DNA from: JAGVSR01 sp963825555
Lineage (GTDB): Bacteria > Pseudomonadota > Alphaproteobacteria > Rhizobiales > Hyphomicrobiaceae
NCBI GenBank assembly: GCA_963825555.1
Contig: CAWGTZ010000007.1
Location: 124,001-188,000, forward strand
Direction: 5' to 3'
Length of the DNA: 64,000 nt
This document shows, in pieces, positions 8,491 through 16,729 of this stretch (positions are counted from its first letter, which is position 1; each line of letters opens with the position of its first letter). The notes beneath the pieces are model-generated. The model was not told the DNA's origin, did not search any database, and saw nothing but the letters and a program-made list of their open reading frames with translations. The position numbers and the translations under genes were made by a program.

Positions 8491-9369
8491 ATGACCGACG
8501 TCGTGGAAGTGGCGCGCGCCAAGATCAACCTCACACTCAACGTGCTGGGCCGCCGCAACGACGGCTACCACAGCCTCATCAGCCTCGTTGCCTTCGCAAA
8601 TGCGGGCGACCACGTCCGTCTCGTCGCCGACGAGCCGCCGGGTCTCACCATCACCGGCCCGTTTGCTGATGCCATAACAGGCGAAAACATCGTAGAGCGT
8701 GCATTTGTTCTTCTTAGCCAAGTTGAGCCCCGCCTGTCGCTCGGTCATGTCTACCTCGACAAACAGCTTCCTGTGGCGGCCGGTATCGGCGGGGGCTCCT
8801 CAGATGCTGCCGCCTTCCTGCGCGCGGTGCACAGTGCCAATCCCGAATTCCATGACCGGATCGATTGGATGGCCATCGCCCGCCGCCTCGGCGCGGACGT
8901 GAGCGTCTGTTTTGCAAACCGGGCAATCTGGATGAGCGGCACGGGCGAAACGCTGCATGAGTTGAGCATGCCTCTCCCAGCGCTTGCAGCCGTACTCGTC
9001 AATCCGATGGTCTGCGTCCCCCCGGACAAGACCGCGCGCGTCTTCCGGCTGCTCGGTGCGCCGCTTCTCGATGAGTTGCGGGACGCTCCGCCTGCCGCCG
9101 TTGCCGACATCTCCAACCGGTCCGGGCTTCTGTCTCTAATGGCGCGGGCCGGCAACGACATGGAGGCTCCCGCCACGGCCATCGTCCCGCAGATCGCGGA
9201 TGTGCTGGAGAGCCTCGAAGCCTCAGCAGGGATCGAGATCGCCCACCTGTCGGGAGCCGGACCGACCTGCTTCGGGATTTTCGCGGACATGCCTGCGGCC
9301 CAGGCTGCGGCTCGGTGTATCAGCGCTGCGCACCCTGGATGGTGGGTCCGCGACACCACGATAGGCTGA
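8491..9369 (+). CDS. ispE: 4-diphosphocytidyl-2-C-methyl-D-erythritol kinase
   Basis: A 292-residue GHMP kinase of the MEP isoprenoid pathway. It phosphorylates the 2-hydroxyl of CDP-methylerythritol with ATP. The N-terminal ARAKINLTLNVLGRR is the substrate-binding block, PVAAGIGGGSSDAAA is the GHMP ATP-binding loop, and SGAGPTCFGIF is the third GHMP motif. Length is typical. It shares its direction with the TPR gene upstream and is convergent with a polyprenyl diphosphate synthase that would use the isoprenoid precursors, although the two cannot be one operon. Confidence 0.97.
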   Translation: MTDVVEVARAKINLTLNVLGRRNDGYHSLISLVAFANAGDHVRLVADEPPGLTITGPFADAITGENIVERAFVLLSQVEPRLSLGHVYLDKQLPVAAGIGGGSSDAAAFLRAVHSANPEFHDRIDWMAIARRLGADVSVCFANRAIWMSGTGETLHELSMPLPALAAVLVNPMVCVPPDKTARVFRLLGAPLLDELRDAPPAAVADISNRSGLLSLMARAGNDMEAPATAIVPQIADVLESLEASAGIEIAHLSGAGPTCFGIFADMPAAQAAARCISAAHPGWWVRDTTIG

Positions 9370-9394
9370 GATTAATGGCGTCCGAGTCCGGCGC

Positions 9395-10411
9395 TCAATG
9401 GCCGCGGTTGACCGAGAAGGCGATGACGTCCTCAAGGGCCGACTTGTGGTGGCTATCGGGGAAAATGGCCAGCGCATCGCGTGCAATAGAACCGTAGGCC
9501 CGGGCTCGCTCCATTGTCGCTTCGAGCGCCTTGTGCTTCTTCATGAGCGCAATGGCCTGGTCGAGATCCTCGTCGCGAATGTCACCTTCTACGATCGTGC
9601 GATTCCAGAACGCGCGCTCCGTATCGTTGCCGCGCCGGAACGAGAGAATGAGCGGCAGAGTGATCTTGCCCTCGCGGAAATCGTCACCCACGGACTTTCC
9701 GAGCTTGCGGCTGTCGCCCGAGTAATCGAGCGCATCATCCACGAGCTGGAATGCAAGGCCGAGATTCTTACCATACGACCGCATTGCCGCCTGCTCTTCC
9801 TGCGGGCGGATTGCCAGTGCCGCGCCGACCTCCGCCGCCGCCAGAAAAAGGGCGGCCGTCTTGGCGTTGATGATGGCGAGATACTCGTCCTCGGTTGTCG
9901 AGGTGTTCTTGGCGGCCGCGAGCTGCATCACCTCGCCTTCCGCAATGACGGCGGCGGCGTTCGACAGGATCTTCAAGACCTGCATGTTGCCGACTTCAAC
10001 AAGTGTCCGGAACGCCTGACCGAGCAGGAAGTCACCAACGAGGACACTCGCCTGATTGCCCCAGATCAGACGGGCCGTCTTACGGCCGCGGCGAGCATCG
10101 CTCTCATCGACGACATCGTCGTGAAGAAGCGTTGCAGTGTGCATGAATTCGATGGCGGATGCGGTGCGGATGTGACCATTTCCCGCGTAACCACACATCT
10201 TGGCCGAAGCGAGCGCCAGCATGGGGCGCAGGCGCTTGCCACCCGAAGCAATGAGGTGGTGGGCCAGCTCGGGAATAAGATCGACGTCGGAGACGGCTTT
10301 GTCGAGGATGATGCGGTTGATCGCCTCCATATCCTCGGCTACGAGCTGAAGCAGGGGCTCCAGGCTCTCTGATGCGGACCGCGCCTCGTCGAACGGAACA
10401 ACGACACCCAC
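9395..10411 (-). CDS. Long-chain polyprenyl diphosphate synthase (octa/decaprenyl type)
   Basis: A 338-residue trans-isoprenyl diphosphate synthase that probably makes the C40-C50 side chain of ubiquinone. Diagnostic blocks are GGKRLRPML, the first Asp-rich motif in LLHDDVVDESDARRG and the second in QLVDDALDYSGD. The final product length cannot be read safely from the sequence; alphaproteobacteria usually make Q-10. The gene is convergent with ispE, with 25 bases between the stops. Upstream it is divergent from a DUF2007 gene, with about 100 bases between the starts. Confidence 0.95.
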   Translation of the reverse strand: MGVVVPFDEARSASESLEPLLQLVAEDMEAINRIILDKAVSDVDLIPELAHHLIASGGKRLRPMLALASAKMCGYAGNGHIRTASAIEFMHTATLLHDDVVDESDARRGRKTARLIWGNQASVLVGDFLLGQAFRTLVEVGNMQVLKILSNAAAVIAEGEVMQLAAAKNTSTTEDEYLAIINAKTAALFLAAAEVGAALAIRPQEEQAAMRSYGKNLGLAFQLVDDALDYSGDSRKLGKSVGDDFREGKITLPLILSFRRGNDTERAFWNRTIVEGDIRDEDLDQAIALMKKHKALEATMERARAYGSIARDALAIFPDSHHKSALEDVIAFSVNRGH

Positions 10412-10515
10412 TGAGCTATCCTCTATAAAAAGGTTCCGGATGCTATACCGGTTTCCGGAGGCCTATTTCTCCGACACTTTGCCGCATAAGACGGCGCGTG
10501 CGGAAGGGGGAAACG

Positions 10516-10749
10516 ATGCGCGAGTTGATGCGAGCCACAGATCCGGTCTTGATCAGCTTCGTCGAAGCCCTGCTGCGCTCTGCGGGCATCGAGCCTGTAT
10601 TACTAGACCGGAACATGAGCGTGCTGGAAGGCTCCCTAGGTATATTGCCTTGCCGCATCCTTATTGCGGAGGAGGACTGGCCCGCGGCCCGGCGGCTTGT
10701 CACAGATGCGGACTTGGGCTCCTGGATTATCGACGAGGCGGCACCATGA
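10516..10749 (+). CDS. DUF2007-type small protein
   Basis: A 77-residue protein with the DUF2007 (putative prokaryotic signal-transducing protein) pattern: an N-terminal ATDPVLISFVEALLRSAG helix-strand unit, then LLDRNMS, and a C-terminal RILIAEEDWPAARRL segment. The domain resembles the ferredoxin-like folds of P-II-type proteins, and its function is not established. The ATG at 10516 has a strong AAGGGGGA upstream; a GTG at 10498 is the alternative. Its TGA overlaps the ATG of the following methyltransferase gene (ATGA), so the two are translationally coupled and probably work on related substrates. Confidence 0.8.
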   Translation: MRELMRATDPVLISFVEALLRSAGIEPVLLDRNMSVLEGSLGILPCRILIAEEDWPAARRLVTDADLGSWIIDEAAP

Positions 10750-11567
10750 CCTCCCCGCTGCCAGGCCCCTCAGGTCCACCAGAGGAACATGCAACTGCCG
10801 ATGCATTTCTTGGCGGAAATCTCAGCATACTGCAGCCGCGTCACGGTTACAGGGCAGGTGTCGATGCGGTCCTCCTGGCCGCTGCGGTTCCGCTCGGCCG
10901 GGATACGCCAGCCGATGTCCTGGACTGCGGATCGGGGGTCGGCACCGTAGGGCTATGTCTGGCGGCCCGTTGCAGAGGCGCGCGCGTCACACTGGTCGAA
11001 CGGGAGGCGGAACTTCTTCATCTGGCGCGGGCGAACATCGCCCGTAACGGGCTAGAAAGCCGTGCCGAGGCCGTCGCTGGTGATCTCACCCTGGCCGCCC
11101 AGAACCCCGGCTCGCCGCAGATCGAGTCGGAACGGTTCGACATCGTCTTGGCCAACCCGCCGTTCCACAACAGCGCATGCGGTACGCGAGCCAAGGATCG
11201 TCTAAAGTCGGTCTCTCACGCGATGGAAAGCGATGCGCTCGACCTGTGGATCCGATTTGCCGTCCGCGTCATGCGGCCCGGAGGACGGTTGGTCCTCATC
11301 CACAAGGCGGCGGCGCTTCCCCTCCTTCTCCCGGCACTGGAAGGGCGCTTCGGCGGGCTGCGCATCCGCCCTGTCCACCCGCAAGCCGATGCGCCCGCGA
11401 TGCGCGTGCTCGTCGACGGTATAAAGGGTAGCAGGGCGGAGACGGTTCTGCTGCCCGGTCTTGTCCTGCACGAACCCGGCGGCGCCTTCACGCCATATGT
11501 CAGCCGGATTTTGCGGGAGGGTGCGTCGCTGGACCCGGCTCACGATCCGCCGGTGGAAGCAGACTGA
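10746..11567 (+). CDS. SAM-dependent methyltransferase, tRNA1(Val) adenine-N6 type
   Basis: A 273-residue class I methyltransferase. It has the SAM-binding motif I (VLDCGSGVGTVGL), the acidic motif II end (LVEREAE), and the N6-adenine catalytic motif NPPFHNS. Together with the FLGGNLSILQPRHGYRAGVDAVLLAA N-terminal region this matches the TrmN6/YfiC family, which methylates A37 of tRNA-Val in E. coli. The start overlaps the stop of the DUF2007 gene by four bases. The assignment to the family is firm, but the exact tRNA target is inferred from E. coli only. Confidence 0.87.
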   Translation: MTSPLPGPSGPPEEHATADAFLGGNLSILQPRHGYRAGVDAVLLAAAVPLGRDTPADVLDCGSGVGTVGLCLAARCRGARVTLVEREAELLHLARANIARNGLESRAEAVAGDLTLAAQNPGSPQIESERFDIVLANPPFHNSACGTRAKDRLKSVSHAMESDALDLWIRFAVRVMRPGGRLVLIHKAAALPLLLPALEGRFGGLRIRPVHPQADAPAMRVLVDGIKGSRAETVLLPGLVLHEPGGAFTPYVSRILREGASLDPAHDPPVEAD

Positions 11568-11620
11568 CCCCGAAACTCGAGATCAAATCTGAAGATCGAA
11601 ATTACAGGATCTAACGAAGC

Positions 11621-12469
11621 ATGTGGCCTTTCACGCGCACACCCCTGGTCCCGGTCCTTCGTCTCACCGGGCCGATCGGCATGGTCACGCCTCTGCGGCC
11701 TGGCCTCAGCCTCAGTACTTTGGCCGGACCGCTGGAAAAGGCTTTCGAGATGTCGACGACGCCGTCCGTCGCCGTGATCGTAAATTCGCCCGGCGGGTCG
11801 CCCGTGCAATCGAGTCTGATACTGAAGCGTATCCGTGCACTCGCCGAGGAGAACGAGAAGAAAGTCCATGTGTTCTGCGAGGACGTCGCTGCATCCGGCG
11901 GATACTATATCGCGCTCGCAGGCGACGAGATTTACGCGGAGCCATCGTCCATCGTCGGGTCCATCGGCGTCATCTCATCGAGCTTCGGCTTCGACAAGGC
12001 GATTGCGAAGCTCGGGATCGACCGGCGGGTCTATACGGCAGGCCGTTCGAAGAGCATCCTGGATCCCTTCCTGCCCGAGAAAGCCGAGGACGTGGAGCGG
12101 CTGGCCGCCGTGCAGCGCGATGCACACGACGTTTTCATCGGCGTCGTCAAGGAACGCCGAGCAGGCAAACTCAAGGGTCTCGATCCGGAACTTTTCTCAG
12201 GAGCCTTTTGGAGCGGCAAGCAGGCGCTTGAACTGGGACTGATCGATGGAATCACTGACATTCGCACGCGCATGCGCGAACTCTACGGCGAGAAGGTGCG
12301 CCTCAAGGCCGTGCCGCTTGATCGTGGGGGGCTACTCTCGCGTCTGAAGAGAATGCCGTCGCTGGCCACTGCTGGAGCAATCATGGAATCCGGTGCCGAT
12401 GCGGCGCTGACGGACGACCTTGTCTCAACAATGGAGACTCGGGGCCTCTGGGCGCGGTATGGTCTTTAG
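11621..12469 (+). CDS. S49 family serine peptidase (SppA-like)
   Basis: A 282-residue S49 peptidase with the half-length architecture of SohB/archaeal SppA. The nucleophile is probably Ser92 in AASGGYYIA and the general base Lys144 in GRSKSILDPF; NSPGG (about 55-59) is the oxyanion region. No clear signal peptide or membrane segment is visible, so it may act in the cytoplasm or be loosely membrane-bound. In several Hyphomicrobiales a peptidase of this type precedes the glycyl-tRNA synthetase genes, as here. AGGA lies upstream of the ATG. A small single-pass protein follows at 12497. Confidence 0.92.
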   Translation: MWPFTRTPLVPVLRLTGPIGMVTPLRPGLSLSTLAGPLEKAFEMSTTPSVAVIVNSPGGSPVQSSLILKRIRALAEENEKKVHVFCEDVAASGGYYIALAGDEIYAEPSSIVGSIGVISSSFGFDKAIAKLGIDRRVYTAGRSKSILDPFLPEKAEDVERLAAVQRDAHDVFIGVVKERRAGKLKGLDPELFSGAFWSGKQALELGLIDGITDIRTRMRELYGEKVRLKAVPLDRGGLLSRLKRMPSLATAGAIMESGADAALTDDLVSTMETRGLWARYGL

Positions 12470-12496
12470 CCCCGCCCATATCAGAGGGAGGCTTAC

Positions 12497-12715
12497 ATGC
12501 CGCCAGTTCTGTTCGCCCTAGCCGCCGCAGCCGGATTCTTCGCCGCGGCCCGTCTTTTCGCCATGGCGATGGATAGCCATGAAGATACGTGGCGTCAGGC
12601 CAACGAGGAGCCAAAAGGTACGGCAACCGCCAGCGACTCGGCACGCGACCTAGGCCGTCTGGAATGGGATGAAGCCTCCGGTGTCTACAAACCCCGCCCG
12701 CCTCAATCGTCTTGA
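12497..12715 (+). CDS. Small single-pass membrane protein
   Basis: A 72-residue protein with one hydrophobic Ala/Phe-rich segment (about 4-24) and a short polar tail ending RLEWDEASGVYKPRPP. The start has a near-perfect ribosome site (AGGGAGG) seven bases before the ATG. It lies 27 bases after the peptidase gene and is probably in the same transcript. I do not recognise a family. The tail motif with Leu-Glu-Trp-Asp and Tyr-Lys-Pro looks like a conserved short peptide seen in similar small alphaproteobacterial proteins, but I cannot test that here. Confidence 0.7.
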   Translation: MPPVLFALAAAAGFFAAARLFAMAMDSHEDTWRQANEEPKGTATASDSARDLGRLEWDEASGVYKPRPPQSS

Positions 12716-12788
12716 ACGGCATATGGCAACGCCGCCTCTCTAAGCGTATCGGGCTTGTGTCATCCTGGAAAAGCTTGCTGGGGCCGGT

Positions 12789-13157
12789 CTAGGTCACGGC
12801 CATGATGGCAAGCCCGAGAAAGACGAGAACATTGAGGAGCGAAGAGATATTGATATCGCCTGCCTCCTTCACCCGGACAGTCCGCACGACCTCGCGTACC
12901 TCCACCCGCGGCTGGGCCGCAGGACCGGTCTCGCGCTGCCGCATCCAAGCCCAGACGAAACGGCCGACTGTGGACAGACGGGCGGCAATCTCGGCGGGCG
13001 CCCTCTGCCAGCCGTACTTGTAGAAGAACACGATCCCCACGACGACGGCGATCTGCGCCACCGTGGAAACCCAACCGCCCAGCAGAAACCACAGCACGGA
13101 CCAGGCAATCGACAGCACGCTTATCAGCGCCCACCACAGCCAAGAAAGAATATCCAC
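12789..13157 (-). CDS. Inner-membrane protein of unknown function
   Basis: A 122-residue protein with two Trp-rich membrane segments near the N-terminus (about 6-28 and 31-48), a positively charged central part (about 50-100, including QRAPAEIAARL) and a third hydrophobic stretch at the C-terminus (about 107-121). I chose the GTG at 13157 because AGGAGAG lies a proper distance upstream. It is on the opposite strand to its neighbours and diverges from glyQ. I do not recognise the family and infer nothing about function. Confidence 0.6.
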   Translation of the reverse strand: MDILSWLWWALISVLSIAWSVLWFLLGGWVSTVAQIAVVVGIVFFYKYGWQRAPAEIAARLSTVGRFVWAWMRQRETGPAAQPRVEVREVVRTVRVKEAGDINISSLLNVLVFLGLAIMAVT

Positions 13158-13310
13158 CGTGCTTCTCTCCTGTCGTCGCCTTCCTGGACCCCCATCCCTA
13201 AGGTTCCACCGACGCTATCGGGGAGTTATGGGATGACGGCGTGTCCAGAATACGTATAGTGCCGCCGGCAAAACGACAAACGCCGACTTCTTCCAATCAG
13301 AGCCCCTGAA

Positions 13311-14240
13311 ATGTCTAGCAAAACTGCCCCCGCACTCCGGCCCCGCGAAGCTTTTCAGGATTTGATCCTCACGCTGCAGCAGTTCTGGGGACAGCAGGGC
13401 TGCGTTGTTCTCCAGCCCTACGACATGGAAGTAGGCGCCGGAACATTTCATCCCGCCACCACGCTGAGGGCACTGGGACCACGCCCGTGGAACGCCTGCT
13501 ACGTGCAGCCGTCGCGACGGCCGAAGGATGGCCGCTACGGCGAGAACCCGAACCGCCTGCAGCACTACTACCAGTTCCAGGTCATCATGAAGCCATCGCC
13601 TGAGAACATTCTCGACCTATACTTACAGAGTCTGGAAGCGATCGGTATCGACACCAAGGTCAACGACATTCGCTTCGTCGAGGACGACTGGGAAAGCCCG
13701 ACGCTCGGCGCATGGGGGCTTGGCTGGGAAGTCTGGTGCAATGGCATGGAAGTGACGCAGTTCACCTATTTCCAGCAGGTCGGCGGCTTCGACTGCTCGC
13801 CGGTTGCCGGCGAGATCACTTACGGTCTGGAACGCCTCGCCATGTACGTTCAGGGCGTTGACCGGGTCTTCGATCTGAACTTCAACGGCCGCTCCGATGA
13901 GCGCAAGCTGACGTATGGGGATGTGTTCCTGCAGGCCGAACGTGAGTATTCGCGCTATAATTTCGAGCATGCGGACACCGACTTGCTGCTCCAGCATTTC
14001 AAGGATGCGGAGACGGAGTGCCGGTCGCTGCTGGAAAAGGGCCGTGGGGCAGACGGACATCTGCTCGCTCTGCCGGCCTACGACCAGTGCATCAAGGCGA
14101 GCCATGTCTTCAATTTGCTCGATGCGCGCGGCGTAATCTCCGTCACGGAGCGGCAGAGCTACATTCTGCGGGTGCGCGAACTCGCCAAGGCCTGCTGCGG
14201 TGCATGGCTTGAAACCGAGGGCGGCCGACTGGCCGCGTAA
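13311..14240 (+). CDS. glyQ: Glycyl-tRNA synthetase alpha subunit
   Basis: A 309-residue class II synthetase subunit that charges tRNA-Gly as part of an alpha2beta2 enzyme. The conserved blocks FQDLILTLQQFWGQQGC, QPYDMEVGAGTFHPAT, YVQPSRRP and QYYQFQV are all present, and length is typical. The beta subunit gene glyS, which normally follows directly, is absent from this window: a TetR gene on the other strand begins its 3' end 44 bases after the glyQ stop. Glycylation therefore depends on a glyS elsewhere in the genome. Confidence 0.97.
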   Translation: MSSKTAPALRPREAFQDLILTLQQFWGQQGCVVLQPYDMEVGAGTFHPATTLRALGPRPWNACYVQPSRRPKDGRYGENPNRLQHYYQFQVIMKPSPENILDLYLQSLEAIGIDTKVNDIRFVEDDWESPTLGAWGLGWEVWCNGMEVTQFTYFQQVGGFDCSPVAGEITYGLERLAMYVQGVDRVFDLNFNGRSDERKLTYGDVFLQAEREYSRYNFEHADTDLLLQHFKDAETECRSLLEKGRGADGHLLALPAYDQCIKASHVFNLLDARGVISVTERQSYILRVRELAKACCGAWLETEGGRLAA

Positions 14241-14283
14241 GCCAGGCGCGCCCGCTTGCGCAAGACAACGATCGTGCGATCGA

Positions 14284-14886
14284 TCAAGACGCGTGACGTA
14301 GGCCGCTCAGGTAGGTTCTGATTAGTTGATCGACGAGCTGGGCTGCGCTCTCATTGGTCACGATCGAAAGTTTGTCGGCCGTGGCAAGAGACGTGATGCC
14401 ATGCACACCGGCCCATAGCACGCTCGCCGAGCGCCTCAAGTCGTCTGGACCCGCATCCACCAACACAGGTTGCAGCGCGTCCTCGACCCGCTTCATCAAG
14501 CCGTCAAGTTTCTGCTGATACCAATTCGGAATCTCCCGTCCCGGCGGCAGGTGATGCTCAAACAGCAGATTCCAGAGCTTGGGGTGGCCCGTCGTAAAGC
14601 GCAGATACGCGCGACCCAGCGCCAGGACACGGTCCCCGGGGGCGCCATCGGCGGGCACGTTGTCGAGCTCCGCCGCAAGGCTGTCCATGAGGCGGCCCTC
14701 GATATTCAGAACCAAGTCATCCAGGTTCTCAAACACATTGTAGAGTGTGCCGGGCGAGTAGCCTATTCGGCGCGCGACCTCGCGCGCTGACAGACATCCC
14801 AAACCTCCCTCGCTGATCAAATTGGTCGATGCCGAGAGGATGAGCTCCCGTAATTCTTCTGCGGTGTGTGAAGAACGCCGTCCCAT
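14284..14886 (-). CDS. TetR/AcrR family transcriptional regulator
   Basis: A 200-residue repressor-type protein. The N-terminal helix-turn-helix spans about residues 10-55, with LSAREVARRIGYSPGTLYNVFENLDDL as the recognition region. The C-terminal ligand domain contains ILWAGVHGI-like Trp-His-Gly residues, as in the TetR_C_33/WHG type. The gene is convergent with glyQ. No divergent or adjacent partner on either side suggests a target; downstream of its start lies only the 3' end of a TadE-like gene. The ligand is unknown. Confidence 0.9.
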   Translation of the reverse strand: MGRRSSHTAEELRELILSASTNLISEGGLGCLSAREVARRIGYSPGTLYNVFENLDDLVLNIEGRLMDSLAAELDNVPADGAPGDRVLALGRAYLRFTTGHPKLWNLLFEHHLPPGREIPNWYQQKLDGLMKRVEDALQPVLVDAGPDDLRRSASVLWAGVHGITSLATADKLSIVTNESAAQLVDQLIRTYLSGLRHAS

Positions 14887-15016
14887 GGAAGCAAACAGGC
14901 CCAGAAAATTGAACGATGTGGTGACTCGTGGATATAGCTAAATATCATAAAAGGTCGTGGTCAGATCGTGCCAAAGATAGCTGCACTTTGAACAAGAGTG
15001 TTCTTTTAAAGAATAT

Positions 15017-15048
15017 ACCATTCGTCGAACTTTTGTTCGACGAATGGT
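15017..15048. terminator. Perfect 14-bp inverted repeat with TTTT loop
   Basis: ACCATTCGTCGAAC and its exact reverse complement are separated by TTTT. It lies 30 bases past the end of the minus-strand TadE-like gene, with a loose A/T-rich stretch on both sides. The best reading is an intrinsic terminator of the TadE operon, although the U run is weak. A protein-binding site is possible but less likely. Confidence 0.5.
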
Positions 15049-15077
15049 GAAAAATATTGGACGCAGTTCAATCAAAC

Positions 15078-15701
15078 TTAGGGGCAGGGCGGATTGGGAA
15101 GGCAGTTGTTATCGTCGAAATCGACGCATGAATTACGCGGGGCAAGAACGGCCTTGTCCTTCCATGCCTTCGGGGCAAACAAACCACCGACGATCAATGG
15201 ATTATAATTGTATTCCGCCTCCACCACGATCGCGGTTCCGCCGGCTCCGAGAAGGTCGTTGGACAGCCCGTTGTACTGCGTGCAGCGGGCCTTCAACGAC
15301 GACTCGCCCTCTCCGTAAGATGGACGGTTGGTCTCCTCGGCATAGACCTGAAGAACCGTCGGATCATCGTCCTTGGCCCGCACGGGGATGACGTGAAGCT
15401 TCAAAGTATCCGTTCCCCACACCCCCATCACGTGATCCACGATGCCGTAGATGGCATTTACATCCGCCGCCGTGATGTTCTCTTCACGTGCAATCAGATC
15501 GGCTACCATGGAAGTGACCTGACCAAATCGGCGATCGATTGATATGGCTCGGGTTACCTCGAAGACGCCAACGAGCATGATTAGAAGAACCGGCGCGATA
15601 AGGCCGAACTCTACGGCAGCCACGCCCCTAACGTCCCGTGCAAGTTGGCGCCAGCCAACGCGAGGCGCGGCGATATTACGGCGATAGAAGGAATGTTTCA
15701 T
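15078..15701 (-). CDS. TadE/TadG-like pilus protein
   Basis: A 207-residue pseudopilin-like protein. After a basic leader, the segment RGVAAVEFGLIAPVLLIMLVGVFEVTRA matches the TadE prepilin-type transmembrane helix with the conserved Glu. The rest is a periplasmic domain with two C-terminal cysteines, CVDFDDNNCLPNPPC. The ATG at 15701 has GAGGA five bases upstream. It follows a second TadE-like gene on the same strand after 60 bases, so the two are probably one operon. Such proteins support assembly of Flp (tad) pili, and no ATPase or platform gene of that system is in the window. Confidence 0.85.
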   Translation of the reverse strand: MKHSFYRRNIAAPRVGWRQLARDVRGVAAVEFGLIAPVLLIMLVGVFEVTRAISIDRRFGQVTSMVADLIAREENITAADVNAIYGIVDHVMGVWGTDTLKLHVIPVRAKDDDPTVLQVYAEETNRPSYGEGESSLKARCTQYNGLSNDLLGAGGTAIVVEAEYNYNPLIVGGLFAPKAWKDKAVLAPRNSCVDFDDNNCLPNPPCP

Positions 15702-15761
15702 GGGCGTCCTCGAGACCACAGCAAGACTTCAGGTTGATCAGACACGGAGTTCTCGTTGAAC

Positions 15762-16364
15762 TCAGTCGTAAGGCTCGGTTCGGAACGTGGCGACGGCCTG
15801 GATCAGCGCACCGCCGCTGGCCAGCGCAACACCGTCTGTCGGTTTCATAAGAATGTACTTGAGATAGGGAAACTTGATCGGCATGTCCCAGTCGTAGCAG
15901 ACGGTCACCAGCACGACTTGTCCGGCACCGCCAGCTGAATCGGTTAGACCGGCGTTCACGTCCGACTGCTCAGTCAGATTGCCGTTTTCAGCACATGCCG
16001 TCGGAACAATGCCCGCCCAGTTCGCCGCGCTTTGCACATGAACGATGATTTTGTTGCAGTCGTCATCGAGGAAGGTACCGCCAGCCTGGCAGACCATTTC
16101 CTTGAACTGGCCCATTTTGAGCGCGGCTTTCTGCGCCTCGCCTGTGCGGATCTTGCGCGAGGCCGTCTCGACCGCATGATCGAGACTATTGATCGTGAAG
16201 AACTGCAGGCCAATGGCCATGATGCCAAGCACGAACAGCAGGAACGGACCGGCCACCAACCCGAATTCGATGGCCGTCACACCGTCCTCGTTGCGCCTAA
16301 GGCGCGAGATCACATCGCGATGCGATGCCTGACGCTGGGCCGCAAACATCGGCTTGAACTTCAT
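15762..16364 (-). CDS. TadE/TadG-like pilus protein
   Basis: A 200-residue paralog of the downstream TadE-like protein. The leader RNEDGVTAIEFGLVAGPFLLFVLGIMAIGLQFF is the TadE-type helix with the conserved Glu after a Gly cleavage position. Cysteines in VCQAGG and DDDCNK may form a periplasmic disulfide. GGAGGAAT precedes the ATG at 16364 at a suitable distance. It is the first gene of a two-gene unit with the TadE-like gene at 15078. Its promoter should lie in 16365-16620, since a terminator for the gene upstream sits at about 16622-16654. Confidence 0.85.
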   Translation of the reverse strand: MKFKPMFAAQRQASHRDVISRLRRNEDGVTAIEFGLVAGPFLLFVLGIMAIGLQFFTINSLDHAVETASRKIRTGEAQKAALKMGQFKEMVCQAGGTFLDDDCNKIIVHVQSAANWAGIVPTACAENGNLTEQSDVNAGLTDSAGGAGQVVLVTVCYDWDMPIKFPYLKYILMKPTDGVALASGGALIQAVATFRTEPYD

Positions 16365-16729
16365 GGTGCAATTCCTCCGGTCGTGAAAGGCACATCCGCC
16401 AGATTGACCGCGATCCGGACATGACCTTTCCAACCGTGAGTAGAGCAAAAGAAGATAAAAGCCGGGCCAAAAGGCCCATCACAATTTGAATCGAATTTTA
16501 CGAATGTCCGATGAGGCCATTGAGCATTTGTTCACCATCGGAAGGGCCGCTCCTCTCACCCTCCTCCCGGGCTCAACCGGCGGTATGCGCCCAGGCTGCG
16601 CCGGCGCACACATGTCACATATATAAAAAGAAACCGCCGGACATTGCCGGCGGTCTCGTTATGGAAGTGAACAAAGATCCTGCTGATGGCCGGCGTCGAG
16701 CTTATGCGAAGCCGACCCCTTTTCACGGC
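16365..16729. other. Intergenic stretch between CpaC-like and TadE-like genes
   Basis: 365 bases with no supported gene. It holds the minus-strand terminator at 16622-16654, described separately, and probably the promoter of the TadE pair in the part nearer 16365. Confidence 0.6.
16622..16654 (-). terminator. Rho-independent terminator after the CpaC-like gene
   Basis: Read on the minus strand, an 8-bp GC stem (ACCGCCGG paired with CCGGCGGT) is followed by TTTCTTTTTATA, a clear U-rich tract. It lies about 75 bases beyond the end of the CpaC-like gene. Confidence 0.8.

Noticed and set aside
15017..15048. TetR operator
   Set aside because: The inverted repeat has a 4-base loop, lies about 130 bases from the TetR start and abuts the end of the TadE gene, so a terminator is simpler.
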